NCBI GenBank assembly: GCA_022482925.1 | Contig: JAKVOG010000010.1 | Location: 49,009-113,008 of the forward strand | Direction of reading: 5' to 3' | DNA length: 64,000 nucleotides | Origin: Selenomonas sp. | GTDB lineage: Bacteria > Bacillota > Negativicutes > Selenomonadales > Selenomonadaceae | In this document: positions 38,804 to 48,479 of the stretch, piece after piece | Layout: the number at the start of each line of letters is the position of its first letter | How positions within the stretch are numbered: the stretch's first letter is position 1 | The notes under the pieces: generated by a model | What the model was told of the DNA's origin: nothing | Database searches by the model: none | Seen by the model: the letters and a program-made list of their open reading frames with translations, nothing else | Position numbers and translations under genes: made by a program

Positions 38804-39499
38804 TTACAGATTTGCTCCGATCTGATACGCCTGCTCACCGAACGCTGAATGTTCTACCAACGGACGCGAACCACAGCCTATGGCCAGCACCTGCCCTGCA
38901 TCCTGCCAGTTCATATAACGAACCAGGGTATTGTAATGCGTCACCAGCGCTTCCATGGTCCAGTCCGCACTATTGTAAGCCGTGGCCATTAGTATCGATT
39001 TCTTGCCATTCAGCTTTGTCGTGCGGGAATAGAAGCGGTCTATGATCGTCTTGAGCTGAGCTGACATGCCGTAATAGTAAAGCGGTGTGACCAGCACCAG
39101 CATATCGGCTTCCAGCATCTTTGGCATCAGTGTCTTCTCGATATCATCCTTGAACACGCACGGACCATCCATGTGACAGTTGTCGCAGCCACGGCAGGGA
39201 TGCGTGTCTGAGTTGGCCGCATCAAAGGTAAAGACCTCATGCCCGGCCCCTTTAGCACCTTCCGTGAGCCGATCCGCCAGATAACAGGACGTCGATTCAT
39301 CCTTCGGATGCGGACTACTTGTAATCACTACGATTTTCATGGCTTTCCCTCCTGATATACTGCCTTTTTCCGGGATTTTCCCCGAGGCATTGCTCTCATG
39401 ATCTGTCCCCAGCAGCGCTGACAGGCCGCAGCCACTCAAAAAAAGTGTCATCGCCCCCATGCCACTGACTTTAAGGAACGTCCGCCGATTGATCAGCAT
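38804..39499 (-). CDS. Exported NADPH-dependent FMN reductase-type flavoprotein with Tat/lipoprotein signal
   Basis: A 231-residue protein. The N-terminus NRRTFLKVSGMGAMTLFLSG has a twin-arginine motif and is followed by a Cys in a lipobox-like context (LSGC), so it is probably Tat-exported and lipid-anchored already loaded with FMN. The reductase domain starts KIVVITSSPHPKDES, carries a cysteine cluster HPCRGCDNCHMDGPC, and LVTPLYYYGMSAQLKTIIDRF. The partner is the flavodoxin lipoprotein encoded next. ATG 39499 has GGGGG 8 bases before it. The physiological donor and acceptor are unknown; extracytoplasmic electron transfer is the best guess. Confidence 0.87.
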   Translation of the reverse strand: MLINRRTFLKVSGMGAMTLFLSGCGLSALLGTDHESNASGKIPEKGSISGGKAMKIVVITSSPHPKDESTSCYLADRLTEGAKGAGHEVFTFDAANSDTHPCRGCDNCHMDGPCVFKDDIEKTLMPKMLEADMLVLVTPLYYYGMSAQLKTIIDRFYSRTTKLNGKKSILMATAYNSADWTMEALVTHYNTLVRYMNWQDAGQVLAIGCGSRPLVEHSAFGEQAYQIGANL

Positions 39500-39619
39500 A
39501 GGCTTTGCCCCCTTTCTTTCCTTTATTTTAGACAATCCCGGCTGAAAAAGATAATGCTTATTTCTTGTCCTTATCCATGCACGCAAAGCATTGCACAGAA
39601 TATTCTGCCTAATATAACA

Positions 39620-39662
39620 AAATGGCGATGCCACCTGTAAAAAAACAGTGGTATCGCCATTT
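39620..39662 (-). terminator. Terminator of the fsa-glycyl radical enzyme operon
   Basis: Minus-strand stem AAATGGCGATACCAC/GTGGCATCGCCATTT with a T-rich loop, followed by TGTTATATT. Confidence 0.75.
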
Positions 39663-39697
39663 GCTATATACTATAGGAATCTTAGGGAAAGCTGATT

Positions 39698-42113
39698 TTA
39701 GAGGACCTGTTCCGTGCGGCCAATGATATCATCCTGCGTTGCTTTGGACAGGACGTTGAAGAACGCACTGTAGCCAGCAACACGTACGATGAGGTCTTTG
39801 TGCTTGTCCGGATTGGCCTGCGCATCCAGCAGAGTCGCTCTGGACACGATGTTGTACTGCACATGATAGCCATGCAGACGGTTGAAGAAAGTCGCGATGA
39901 GCATCTCGAGCTTCTGCTTATTCTCCTCTGTGGCGAGCATGGTCGGCGTCATCTTCTGATTCAACAGGACACCGCCCGTGATCTTCTCCGTCGGCAGTTT
40001 GGCTACGGACTTGAATACCGCAGTCGGACCGTTCTGATCCGAATTGTGCGCCGGGGAACAGCCCTCAGGCCAATGGTTCATGCGCCTTCCGGCCATCCGG
40101 AGTAGCCATGGTTCCCATGCCCTGCCCCACATTCGCCGAGATGGAGGAGGTCCCGCCATAACGGATGCCGCCGATTGGTCCGCGGCCATAACGCGTATTC
40201 GGATACTTCCGGATCTCATCCAGATAGGAATCGTAAGCTTCGACGACGAGCTGATCGACGGAATCATCATCGTTGCCGTATTTAGGCACATCATGGATCA
40301 GCAGCTCGCGGATACGCTGATTCTCCGGTGTAGTGAAATCATCGAGGATTGCCGCCCAGAGCTGCTGCGCCGTGATCTTCTTCTCATCAAATACGAGCTT
40401 CTTGATTGCGGCCAGCGAGTCCGCCATATTGGCGATTCCGACCTGCAGCCCGGAAATGAAGTCATAGACCGCGCCGCCTTCCTTGATGGTCTTGCCCCGC
40501 CCGATGCAGTCATCCGTAAGTGCCGAGCACAGGATATCCGGTACATCGCGTTCTGATGCCTTATCAATGGCATTCTCGACGATAACGCTGTAACGCGTCA
40601 TCTCCCGTACCGTCTTATCCCAGGCAGCCAGCAGTTCCTCGTACGATTTCATCTCCGTGAAATAGCCGTAACCTTTGGTGAAGCGCTTGCCGGAAGTCAT
40701 ATCGACGCCGTTATTCATGGCGCAGAGCAGCACCCGCGGGAAATTGATGTAGGACATGCCCGTGCAGCGATAGCCCCATTTGCCCGGAATAGCCGTCTCC
40801 ACGCAGCCGATCGCACTGTAATTATAGGCATCTTCTTCCTTGACACCCCAGTTGATGAATGACGGGATGATGATCTCATCATTGTTGAGTGCCGGCATTC
40901 CGAAGCCCAGTTTCATGACCTCAATGCATTCGTCAAAGAACTGCTTGTTGATGTGCTTATGATAACGCACCGTCAGATTTGGCTGAGTCAGACGAGTCTG
41001 TGCCACCGACTGCAGGACCGTAAAGGACAGCTCATTGACTGCGTCCTGCTTAGCCGGAGTCTGTCCGCCAATGGTCACGTTCTGATACATCGGACTGCCT
41101 GCCGAGCTCAGCGTATGCGACTGAGACCGCACTTTATTGATGGTCAGGGTCTTGATCCACAGACAGGTCAGCAGTTCCAGTGCCTCCGCCTGGCTGATGA
41201 CACCCTGATCGATGTCTTTTTTGTAGTAAGGATACATATACTGATCGAAGCGGCCATAGGACAGGGAATGTCCATTCGACTCGATCTGCAGGATCAGCTG
41301 GATGAACCAGACTGACTGCACGGCCTCACGGAATGAGGTGGCCTTCTCATAAGGCACACGGGCGCAGATCCTGGACATTTCCTCAAGCTCGGCTTTACGG
41401 GCCGGCTCCTTCTCCTGCTGCGCCATCTTCGCCGCCAGAGCCGCATAACGCCCCGCAAACTGACGGACCGCATCGATGACGATCAAGATCGACTTATAGA
41501 AGACATACTGATCGATACTGTCCGGCTGCGTGAGATCCAGTGCCGCTTTCAGCGCCTTCGTCCGCTGCTCATAGCCGCTGAGCCCTTCAGCCAGAAGCTT
41601 GCCATAGTTGACAGCCAGATGCGCATCGCCGGCATTCAGCTTGCCTTCCATGCCAAAGACACCGGTCTCCATGAATACGCTGACCTCGTCCGGCAGCAGG
41701 GCCTCACCACGTGCCCGCAGATTGTTGTTATTCCAGAACGGTGCGATAGAACGCAGCTGCTCCTTTGTTTCCTCTGTGATATAGAAGACATCGCCATCCC
41801 GCAGCTCAAACTTATCCAGCTCATCGATGACAAAGCCCATCGTATACTCAGGGAAAATCGGCGCATTGCGGTTCTTGGTTCCCTGATTGCCGGCCAGCAG
41901 CGTCTTATCCTCAATATAGATGCTCATATGAGCCAGAATATGCTGCAGCATCAATGCCCGTTTCATCACATTTGGCTGATTCTGATGTGCCCGATAAGCT
42001 TCTGTTACCAGCAGCGCGCGCTCAGCATCGATATACGGCTTTTCATCCAGGACTTCTTCACGAAAGGCCTGCATGCGCTTCGTCAGCGCACCAAAATGTT
42101 CCTGATTTTCCAT
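39698..42113 (-). CDS. Glycyl radical enzyme, PFL2/YbiW type, frameshifted
   Basis: An oxygen-sensitive radical enzyme of about 804 residues. The thiyl cysteine is in AIGCVETAIPGKW near residue 436. The glycyl radical loop VRVAGYSAFFNVL lies near residue 782. A single Cys followed by Val-Glu (CVE), not the CC of pyruvate formate-lyase, puts it with the dehydratase-like PFL2 group (E. coli YbiW/PflD). The frame breaks near 40067: after DGRKAHEPLA the family continuation EGCSP is one base off, fitting one extra C in GGCCTGA. The neighbours are a fructose-6-phosphate aldolase-type gene upstream and a divergent activase. From memory, YbiW-type enzymes have been linked to 1,5-anhydroglucitol 6-phosphate; that substrate is a hypothesis here. 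AGGAGG lies 8 bases before the ATG. Confidence 0.9.
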
Positions 42114-42158
42114 TTTCTATACCTCCTGTCCATCCTGTCGCTCATAATCGCCGCACCA

Positions 42159-42833
42159 TCAAAGCTTGCTCATCGAGTCCTGCCCTGTAAGCTCCCGGAA
42201 ATCCGCCTCGAATACACGGATAGCCGAATCAATCGCCGCATTATTCACCATGCCATCGATCACGGCCGGTGCTACCGTAGAAGCCCCAACGCCATACCGG
42301 CAAAGCTCCAGTACCTGCTGGGAGTTCTTGAAGCTGGCTGCCAGCAGTTTCGTTGGCAGGCCATTCTGCTGGAAGATATCATGAATCGTACGGGCAACGG
42401 CAATCCCGTCATAGCCCATATTGTCAATCCGGTTGATATAAGGCGCTGCATAGGACGCCCCACTCTTCGCTGCCAGGAACCCCTGCAGCGGTGTATAGAT
42501 TGCCGTCGCTGTTGTACGGATACCTTCCTTCGTCAGCTGTTTGATGGCTTTGAATCCCTCAGGAACGGCCGGAATCTTGACGAAAGTATTGCCCGGCAGC
42601 TCTTTCACGATGCAATGTGCATCCTCGATCATCCCCTCGGCATCGCCGGCCACAGCCTGCACATGCAGCTGCGGTTCCGTGCCGAGAATACTGCGGATTT
42701 CCTTCAGAACCTCAAATGGCGGCCGACCGGATTTAGCCAGGATCGACGGATTCGTCGTTACACCATCAATGGGGTAAAATTCATAAATCCGCTGGATTTC
42801 AGCCACATTCGCATCATCGATCAATAATTCCAT
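42159..42833 (-). CDS. fsa: Fructose-6-phosphate aldolase-type transaldolase (FSA/TalC)
   Basis: A 224-residue transaldolase-fold enzyme of the short FSA group. It begins MELLIDDANVAEIQRIYEF; the Schiff-base lysine is in NTFVKIPAVPEG near residue 84, matching E. coli FSA Lys85, and TAIYTPLQGFLAAKSGASY follows. It cleaves or forms sugar phosphates such as fructose 6-phosphate or 1-deoxyfructose 6-phosphate, giving glyceraldehyde 3-phosphate. ATG 42833 has AAAGGAG 8 bases before it. It is the first gene of the operon, 45 bases before the glycyl radical enzyme, behind a strong promoter with a cre-like site. Confidence 0.93.
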   Translation of the reverse strand: MELLIDDANVAEIQRIYEFYPIDGVTTNPSILAKSGRPPFEVLKEIRSILGTEPQLHVQAVAGDAEGMIEDAHCIVKELPGNTFVKIPAVPEGFKAIKQLTKEGIRTTATAIYTPLQGFLAAKSGASYAAPYINRIDNMGYDGIAVARTIHDIFQQNGLPTKLLAASFKNSQQVLELCRYGVGASTVAPAVIDGMVNNAAIDSAIRVFEADFRELTGQDSMSKL

Positions 42834-42869
42834 GAAAATCGCTCCTTTGTTATATATTTCTTTTAAAAC

Positions 42870-42883
42870 TTTAATCGCTTTCG
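42870..42883 (-). promoter_or_regulatory. cre-like catabolite control site
   Basis: The minus strand reads CGAAAGCGATTAAA, matching 11 of 14 positions of the cre consensus with an intact GAAAGCG core. It begins about 12 bases after the -10 box, where CcpA binding would block transcription of fsa and the glycyl radical enzyme. Confidence 0.6.
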
Positions 42884-42894
42884 TTTGTAAGCAA

Positions 42895-42923
42895 ATCATA
42901 GCATTTCAGCACCAGCCTGTCAA
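42895..42923 (-). promoter_or_regulatory. Promoter of fsa-glycyl radical enzyme operon
   Basis: TTGACA (42918-42923) and TATGAT (42895-42900), spacer 17 bases. Confidence 0.8.
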
Positions 42924-42973
42924 GCATTTTTTGCGTATAATCAATCTATTAGTTTCATTCGTAAATAAAATAA

Positions 42974-43002
42974 TTGCTAAAACAAACATTTTATGATAGA
43001 AT
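42974..43002 (+). promoter_or_regulatory. Divergent promoter of the activase-deoR unit
   Basis: TTGCTA (42974-42979) and TAGAAT (42997-43002), spacer 17 bases, about 85 bases before the activase ATG. The AT-rich stretch between the two divergent promoters is a likely site for the DeoR protein. Confidence 0.55.
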
Positions 43003-43085
43003 CAAACCAGATTCAAAAACTTATACACGGCGTTACGATTCCTACTATTAAGAGAAATACAGCAAACAACAAGGAGAATAACATC

Positions 43086-43998
43086 ATGCACGATCAGAAG
43101 TCCCCCATGGGACTCATATTCAATATCCAGAAATTCAGCGTCAACGATGGTCCCGGCATCCGCACCAATGTATTCCTGAAAGGCTGCCCGCTGCGCTGCC
43201 GCTGGTGTGCCAATCCGGAAAGCCAGCTGCCCCGGGTACAGATCCTGCGGGACAGCAAAAAATGCGTACAATGCCATCATTGCCTTGAACTCTGTCCGGA
43301 ACAGGCAATCTCCCTGACCGGCACGCAGCTGAAATGGAATGTCTCGGCCTGCACCGGCTGCCAGCAATGCGTCAACGAATGTCCACAGCATGCACTGAGC
43401 AGTGCCGGCGAATGGAAATCGGTGGAGGAAGTCCTGCGGGTCTGCCTGCAGGATCGTGACTTCTATGAAGAAAGTCATGGCGGCGTCACCCTGTCCGGCG
43501 GTGAAGTGCTCAGCTCCCCAGGACTTTGCCATCGCCCTGCTGACTAAACTCCAACAGGAAGGCATCCATACGGCCATCGAGACCTCCGGCTATGCAGCCG
43601 AATCCAGCTTTCTCTCCGTCATCGCCCATACTGACCTGCTTCTTTTCGATATGAAGCACTGGCAGCCCCAGCGTCATAAGGAAGGCACCGGTGTATCCAA
43701 CGAGCTGCCACTGGCCAATATGCGTCTGGCCATTACCCATGGCAAAGATGTCCTGCCCCGTATTCCAGTGATTCCTGGCTACAATGATACGCTCAGCGAT
43801 GCAGCCGGCTTCGCGCAGCGGCTGAAAGACGTTGGTGCTGCCCGCGTCCAGCTGCTGCCATTCCACCAGTTCGGACAGAACAAATATCACCTGCTGGGAC
43901 AGGACTATGCCTATGCCGATACGCCAGCCCTGCATCCGGAAGAACTGACCGGATTCCAGCAGGTATTCCTGGAGCATGACATACAGGCCTTCTTCTAA
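43086..43998 (+). CDS. Glycyl radical enzyme activase (radical SAM), frameshifted
   Basis: A radical SAM protein of about 303 residues that installs the glycyl radical on its partner. The SAM cluster motif is in FLKGCPLRCRWCANPES near residue 37, followed by a ferredoxin-like insert with two more Cys sets (CVQCHHCLELCP and CTGCQQCVNECP), as in activases of PFL2-type enzymes. The frame breaks near 43515: after LSGGEVLS the continuation PQDFAIAL is one base off, fitting one extra base in GCTCCCC. The rest, ending HDIQAFF, is normal. ATG 43086 has AAGGAG 9 bases before it. It is divergent from the enzyme it should activate. Confidence 0.9.
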
Positions 43999-44025
43999 GC
44001 CACGGACAAATGAAAGGAGCTTCCT

Positions 44026-44775
44026 ATGAAAAATCGAGCAAATGAGATACTGGCACTGCTCATCAAACATAAAAAAATGGATGTAACGGAACTGGCAAAA
44101 CAGCTGCAGGTCTCACAGGTAACCATCCGCAAAGACCTCACACAACTTGAAACAACCGGCATGATCCGGCGCGAGCACGGCTGTGCCGTGCTGCATAATG
44201 CCGACGACATCACCGGCCGCCTGGCCTATCATTATGAAGCCAAAAAGCAAATTGCGGTCAAAGCGGCCAAACTTGTACATAACGGCGATACAATCATGAT
44301 TGAGAGTGGCAGTTGCTGTACCCTGCTGGCAGCTGAGCTGGCAGCAGCCAAGCATAACCTGACGATCATTACCAACAGCATCTATATCGCCCACAGCCTG
44401 CGCCAGCTGCATACTACCTTCCAGATCATCCTGCTGGGCGGCATTTATCAGCAGACCTCCGAATGCCTCGTCGGCCCCATGATCCGCAGTGATGCCGAAA
44501 ACTATCATGTCGGATTATTCTTCATTGGTACAGATGGCTACAGTGCACAATACGGCTTCACCAACAGAGACTCCATGCGTGCACAGGCCGTGCGCGATAT
44601 GGCACGCGCCTGTGACCAGCTCATCATCCTCACCGAAAGCGAGAAATTCCAATCCCCCGGTACCGTACCACTGAACATCCACCATATCCCTAAAACCCTG
44701 ATTACTGACGATCAGCTGCCGGCTGCTACAGCCACTGAGCTGAATGCCTCCGGCATCACCATCCAGCTCGTCTGA
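44026..44775 (+). CDS. DeoR-family transcriptional regulator
   Basis: A 249-residue regulator with an N-terminal HTH (EILALLIKHKKMDVTELAKQLQVSQVTIRKDL) and the C-terminal sugar-phosphate sensor domain: IMIESGSCCTLLAAELA, ITNSIYIAHSL, and FFIGTDGYSAQYGFT. DeoR proteins usually repress sugar catabolic genes and respond to a phosphorylated sugar. It follows the activase gene by 27 bases, so it is most likely the local regulator of the glycyl radical enzyme cluster. It has a strong bidirectional terminator after it. Confidence 0.92.
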   Translation: MKNRANEILALLIKHKKMDVTELAKQLQVSQVTIRKDLTQLETTGMIRREHGCAVLHNADDITGRLAYHYEAKKQIAVKAAKLVHNGDTIMIESGSCCTLLAAELAAAKHNLTIITNSIYIAHSLRQLHTTFQIILLGGIYQQTSECLVGPMIRSDAENYHVGLFFIGTDGYSAQYGFTNRDSMRAQAVRDMARACDQLIILTESEKFQSPGTVPLNIHHIPKTLITDDQLPAATATELNASGITIQLV

Positions 44776-44787
44776 TCGTGTCCCCAT

Positions 44788-44829
44788 AGAAATACCCCCA
44801 GCGGCATGATTACCGCTGGGGGTATTTCT
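44788..44829. terminator. Bidirectional terminator between deoR-like gene and trpG
   Basis: A perfect 17-bp stem (AGAAATACCCCCAGCGG and its inverse) with an 8-base loop lies between convergent genes. Confidence 0.9.
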
Positions 44830-44842
44830 ATAAAATCCAGCC

Positions 44843-45412
44843 TCAATGAAGGCTATTCAGGAAATTCTGCATAAGCTGACGGCCATCCGGCGTCAGAATA
44901 GATTCCGGATGAAACTGCATGCCCTGAATGGCATACTCTTTATGGCGGATTCCCATGATGGTACCATCCGCCAGCTCCGCCGTCACTTCCAGACAATCCG
45001 GCAAAGATTCACGCTCAATAATCAGCGAATGATAGCGGCCCACAGGCAGTTCCTGCGGCAGCCCCTGATAAACACCCTGCTCGTCATGCCGCAGCTTCGA
45101 TACCTTGCCATGGATGATCTCCCCCGCCCGGACGATCTTCGCGCCAAATACCTCGCCGATAGCCTGATGACCAAGGCAGATCCCCAGGACGGGCACCTTC
45201 CCCTGCACCATGCGGATCAGATCCTCGGTAATGCCCGCATCCTTCGGCACGCCGGGTCCCGGTGAAAGCACGATGGCCTCATAGCCGCGCTGCAGGACCT
45301 CTTCCGGTGTAATCTGATCATTGCGGATGACTTCGACCCCGGCTCCGAGCTCGCTGAGCAGCTGATATACATTATAGGTAAAGGAATCATAGTTATCTAA
45401 AAGCAACAACAT
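44843..45412 (-). CDS. trpG: Anthranilate synthase glutamine amidotransferase subunit
   Basis: A 189-residue class I glutamine amidotransferase that supplies ammonia to TrpE. It begins [19 protein letters not shown], with the catalytic Cys in [13 protein letters not shown] near residue 80 and His/Glu in [10 protein letters not shown] near 165. ATG 45412 lies inside the last codons of trpE (20-base overlap) with GAGGAGG just before it, so expression is coupled. It is not fused to TrpD, and no trpD follows; the next thing downstream is a terminator. Confidence 0.95.
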   Translation of the reverse strand: MLLLLDNYDSFTYNVYQLLSELGAGVEVIRNDQITPEEVLQRGYEAIVLSPGPGVPKDAGITEDLIRMVQGKVPVLGICLGHQAIGEVFGAKIVRAGEIIHGKVSKLRHDEQGVYQGLPQELPVGRYHSLIIERESLPDCLEVTAELADGTIMGIRHKEYAIQGMQFHPESILTPDGRQLMQNFLNSLH

Positions 45413-46899
45413 CGTTTTCAACCTCCTCGACGACCTCAAACAGGGCCTTGGATTTCTGCAGGATTTCCTGATACTCCTTCTCCGGTACCGAATCGGCCAC
45501 GATCCCGGCTCCGGACTGGATCACCGCCGTATCATCATGCTCAATGCGCATCGTACGCAATGTGATGCACATATCCATGTTCCCGGCAAAATCCATATAG
45601 CCGACCGTCCCGGAATAGGTCCCGCGCCGCACCGGCTCCAGCTCATGGATGATCTCCATTGCCCGCAGCTTCGGCGCACCGCTGACCGTCCCGGCCGGGA
45701 ACGTCGCCCGCAGTACATCCATCGGCGCATAGCCCGCCTTTCAGCTGACCGACGACCTCTGATACCATGTGCATGACATGACTGAAATACTCCACCTGCC
45801 GCAGTTTCGTCACCCGGACAGATCCAGCCTCGCTGATGCGTCCGATATCATTGCGGGCCAGATCGACCAGCATGGAATGCTCTGCTACTTCCTTGGTATC
45901 CTCTTTGAGGCCCTGAGCCAGCTGCGCATCTCTCCCGCATCAGCGCCACGGCGGCGCGTCCCGGCAATCGGATACGTATAGACCTGATTCCCGGCGACCT
46001 TGACCAGCATTTCCGGCGAAGCCCCCACGAGCTTCACTCTGCCGAAGTTGAAGTAGAACATATACGGCGACGGGTTCACCTGCCGCAGCCGACGATAGAA
46101 ATGGAAACATGGTTTTGTGATCTTTTCCCGGAATTGCCGTGATGGCACCACCTGAAAGATATCACCGGCAAAGATATGCTCCTTGGCCTGCCGGATCGCG
46201 GCCAGGAAATCTGCCGGTGCCTTCCCGAACTTCTTCAGGAAGTCCACCTTTTCCTCGCGTTTGGCCGTCTGAGTCTGGCCGGGAACTGACCGGCCCCGCC
46301 AGCTTCTGCTGAACAGCTGCCATCCGCGCCTTGCTTTCCGCATAAACCTCTGCGGGGTCCTTATCCTTCACATCGGCCAGATAAATCAGACGGGCATTAT
46401 TCTTCAGGGCATCAAAGACCACGAGGATCCGGCAGATCATGAACTCACCAAGCAGTTCTTCTTCATCCAGATCCAGACCCCTGACCCGGTCAAAGGTTGC
46501 CACGATCTCATAATTCAGATAGCCCACCATGCCGCCATTGGCCAGTGGCAGGTCCTTATCCTCGAGCGCCGGATGGAAGCGGTCCATATACTGCTTGATG
46601 CTCGTCACCGGATCTCCCGCGATGCATTTCATTCGGTCATTTTCCTTGATCATGAGCTTATCCTTATAGACCTGCAGCCGCGCAAACGGCTCAGCCCCGA
46701 TAAAGGAATACCGCCCAAACTGCTGATGCGTCGTATCAACCGACTCCAGGATGAACCCCTTCTGTTCATCGACCAGCTTGTAGTACACCGAAACCGGTGT
46801 ATCCATATCCATGTTCAGTTCCGTCGAAACGGCGATGAGATTTGCTGTTTTCGCTAACGTCGTAAAGGTCTCCAGCGTTGGTTTTGCCTGCATATCCAC
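45393..46899 (-). CDS. trpE: Anthranilate synthase component I, three indels
   Basis: TrpE converts chorismate to anthranilate in tryptophan synthesis. All family blocks are visible in order across three frames: [94 protein letters not shown] and [16 protein letters not shown]. Frame changes are near 46275 (one extra base in a GGGGCCGG context), near 45928 (one G missing in GAGGATG) and near 45738 (one extra G). Each side of each break is well conserved, so sequencing error is more likely than decay. Reconstructed length is about 501 residues. GTG 46899 is the start, with GGAGGG 8 bases before it, downstream of the T-box. Confidence 0.92.
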
Positions 46900-46922
46900 T
46901 GTTTGTCCCTCCTATATAAATA

Positions 46923-47290
46923 GAACCATTCCACCCATGTATAGTCCTGCTATCCAAGGGCGAAATGGTTTTCACTGTGCCACCTTGATTCAAGCATATT
47001 CCACAACTGAAAAATCCATTCCGTCCGTTACGGGACGAAATGGATTCGCTAGCCACCTGTAAAATAAGCTTCTCTTTCCGGTACGGGAATAATCTCCGAT
47101 ACCATAGCCATATAACGGTGGCAACCGTCCCAGCCTACTCGCCGAAGCTTTGGGTGGACTCTCACAGGACCATTCACTTGACGCTCTCTGTCGATCCTCA
47201 CACCTCCGGAAGTTCCGGTCATCGACTCGCTGAAAAAAGTATGTCCAGTTACTATTTCCTGTTCACAGATTTCATATGTTAAGTTGTAAA
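46923..47290 (-). promoter_or_regulatory. Tryptophan T-box leader of trpEG with two terminator modules
   Basis: On the minus strand a stem I region carries GGAAATAGTAAC, AGCGAGTCGATGA and the specifier context GTGAATGGTCC, giving Trp codon TGG. Two T-box/terminator modules follow: T-box GGTGGCTAGCG (47045-47058) with terminator 47009-47045, and T-box AAGGTGGCACAGTG (46972-46986) with terminator 46923-46970. Both UGGC bulges fit the GCCA end expected of tRNA-Trp. Only one stem I is visible, so the 3' module is duplicated. Confidence 0.85.
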
Positions 47291-47303
47291 CTTCAATGCA
47301 ATT

Positions 47304-47332
47304 ATTGTATAACAAAAGTTTATTGATGTCAA
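47304..47332 (-). promoter_or_regulatory. Promoter of the trpEG operon
   Basis: TTGACA (47327-47332) and TACAAT (47304-47309), spacer 17 bases, directly after the epimerase stop codon. Confidence 0.8.
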
Positions 47333-47333
47333 G

Positions 47334-48435
47334 CTATTGCAATGAACCAATCTCTTCCCAATCCTCCACACATTCAATCCCTAAGCCCGGCTTTTCCGGA
47401 ATATGCAGTTTGTTCTTATCATAATAGACGCCTCCCCTTTACCGGGTCAGCAGCAAGAAGATCTGCCGCATCAAGATCATTCTTCGTGATACAACCGCAG
47501 CCCGCTGACAACGCAGCCGCCGCGGTGATACCAACCTTGCTTTCCAACATGCAGCCCATCATACAGTCAATACCAGAAGCCGTTGCTATTGAGGCCATCT
47601 GAAATGCGTTATGCAAGCCTCCAGCCTTCATCAGTTTTATATTGATGAAATCACAGGCATGCATAGCCAGAAGACGAAGAACATCCTGCGGGCTAAAAGC
47701 CGCTTCATCTGCCATGATGTCCGTTGCAACATGATCTGTAACGAATTTCAAGCCATCAAAATCATGCGCAATGACAGGCTGCTCAATAAGCTCGATGTCT
47801 AATCCCTTATCCTCCATCTGCCGGATTATCCGTATGGCTTCTTTTGGCTTCCAGCCCTGATTAGCGTCCAGACGTATACGAACTGACGGCCCAGCCACTT
47901 TCCGAATGGCCGCGGCACGAACCAGATCCAAGTCAACATCATTTCCCACTTTTATCTTCAAAGTCGTATACCCCCGCTGAATCGCTTTCTCAGCGTCCGC
48001 CGCCATGACAGCAGGATCGTTCAAGCTGATCGTAAGATCCGACGTTATGCAATCACATTTTCCTCCGAAAAAGCGATATAACGGCATATGATAATACTGA
48101 CCGAACAAATCATGTACAGCAATATCCACAGCAGCTTTCGCCGATGTATTATGAACCATAGCATGATTGATACGCTGACATATGGGTTCAAGGTCTTCAA
48201 TATTCATCCCTATGATTTGAGGAGCTATGAATTCATTGATTGCTGCAACTACAGATTCATGGCTGTCACCAGTAATGACAACCGTGGCCGGTGCATTACC
48301 CCAGCCAATCTCACCTGTATCCGCAATGACTTTCACCACAATATCCTCGGCTGTATCTACCTCACGTAAAGCCGTCTTGAACGGTGTCTTTAATGGAATG
48401 CGTACTTTCCCTATCTTTATTTGCTTGATTCTCAT
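47334..48435 (-). CDS. Dipeptide epimerase (enolase superfamily), frameshifted near 3' end
   Basis: A member of the muconate-lactonising subgroup, probably L-Ala-D/L-Glu epimerase-like, about 366 residues. Catalytic KxK is in TTLKIKVGND near residue 160; metal ligands are in RLDANQGW, LIEQPV and MADEAAF; the second base lysine is in NIKLMKAGG. The frame breaks at 47435-47438: a run of four G should be three, after which VYYDKNKLHIPEKPGLGIE continues to a TAG at 47334. It likely acts on dipeptides from peptidoglycan recycling. It follows the DcuC-type carrier by 44 bases in the same direction. The exact substrate is not proven. Confidence 0.87.
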
Positions 48436-48479
48436 ATTCTGGATCCTCTTTTCGATGAATACGATTTACTATAAACGCC

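Noticed and set aside
40060..40075. Programmed frameshift or selenocysteine at the TGA in the glycyl radical enzyme gene
   Set aside because: A single extra C explains it, the same error recurs in unrelated genes, and no SECIS-like or slippery sequence is seen.
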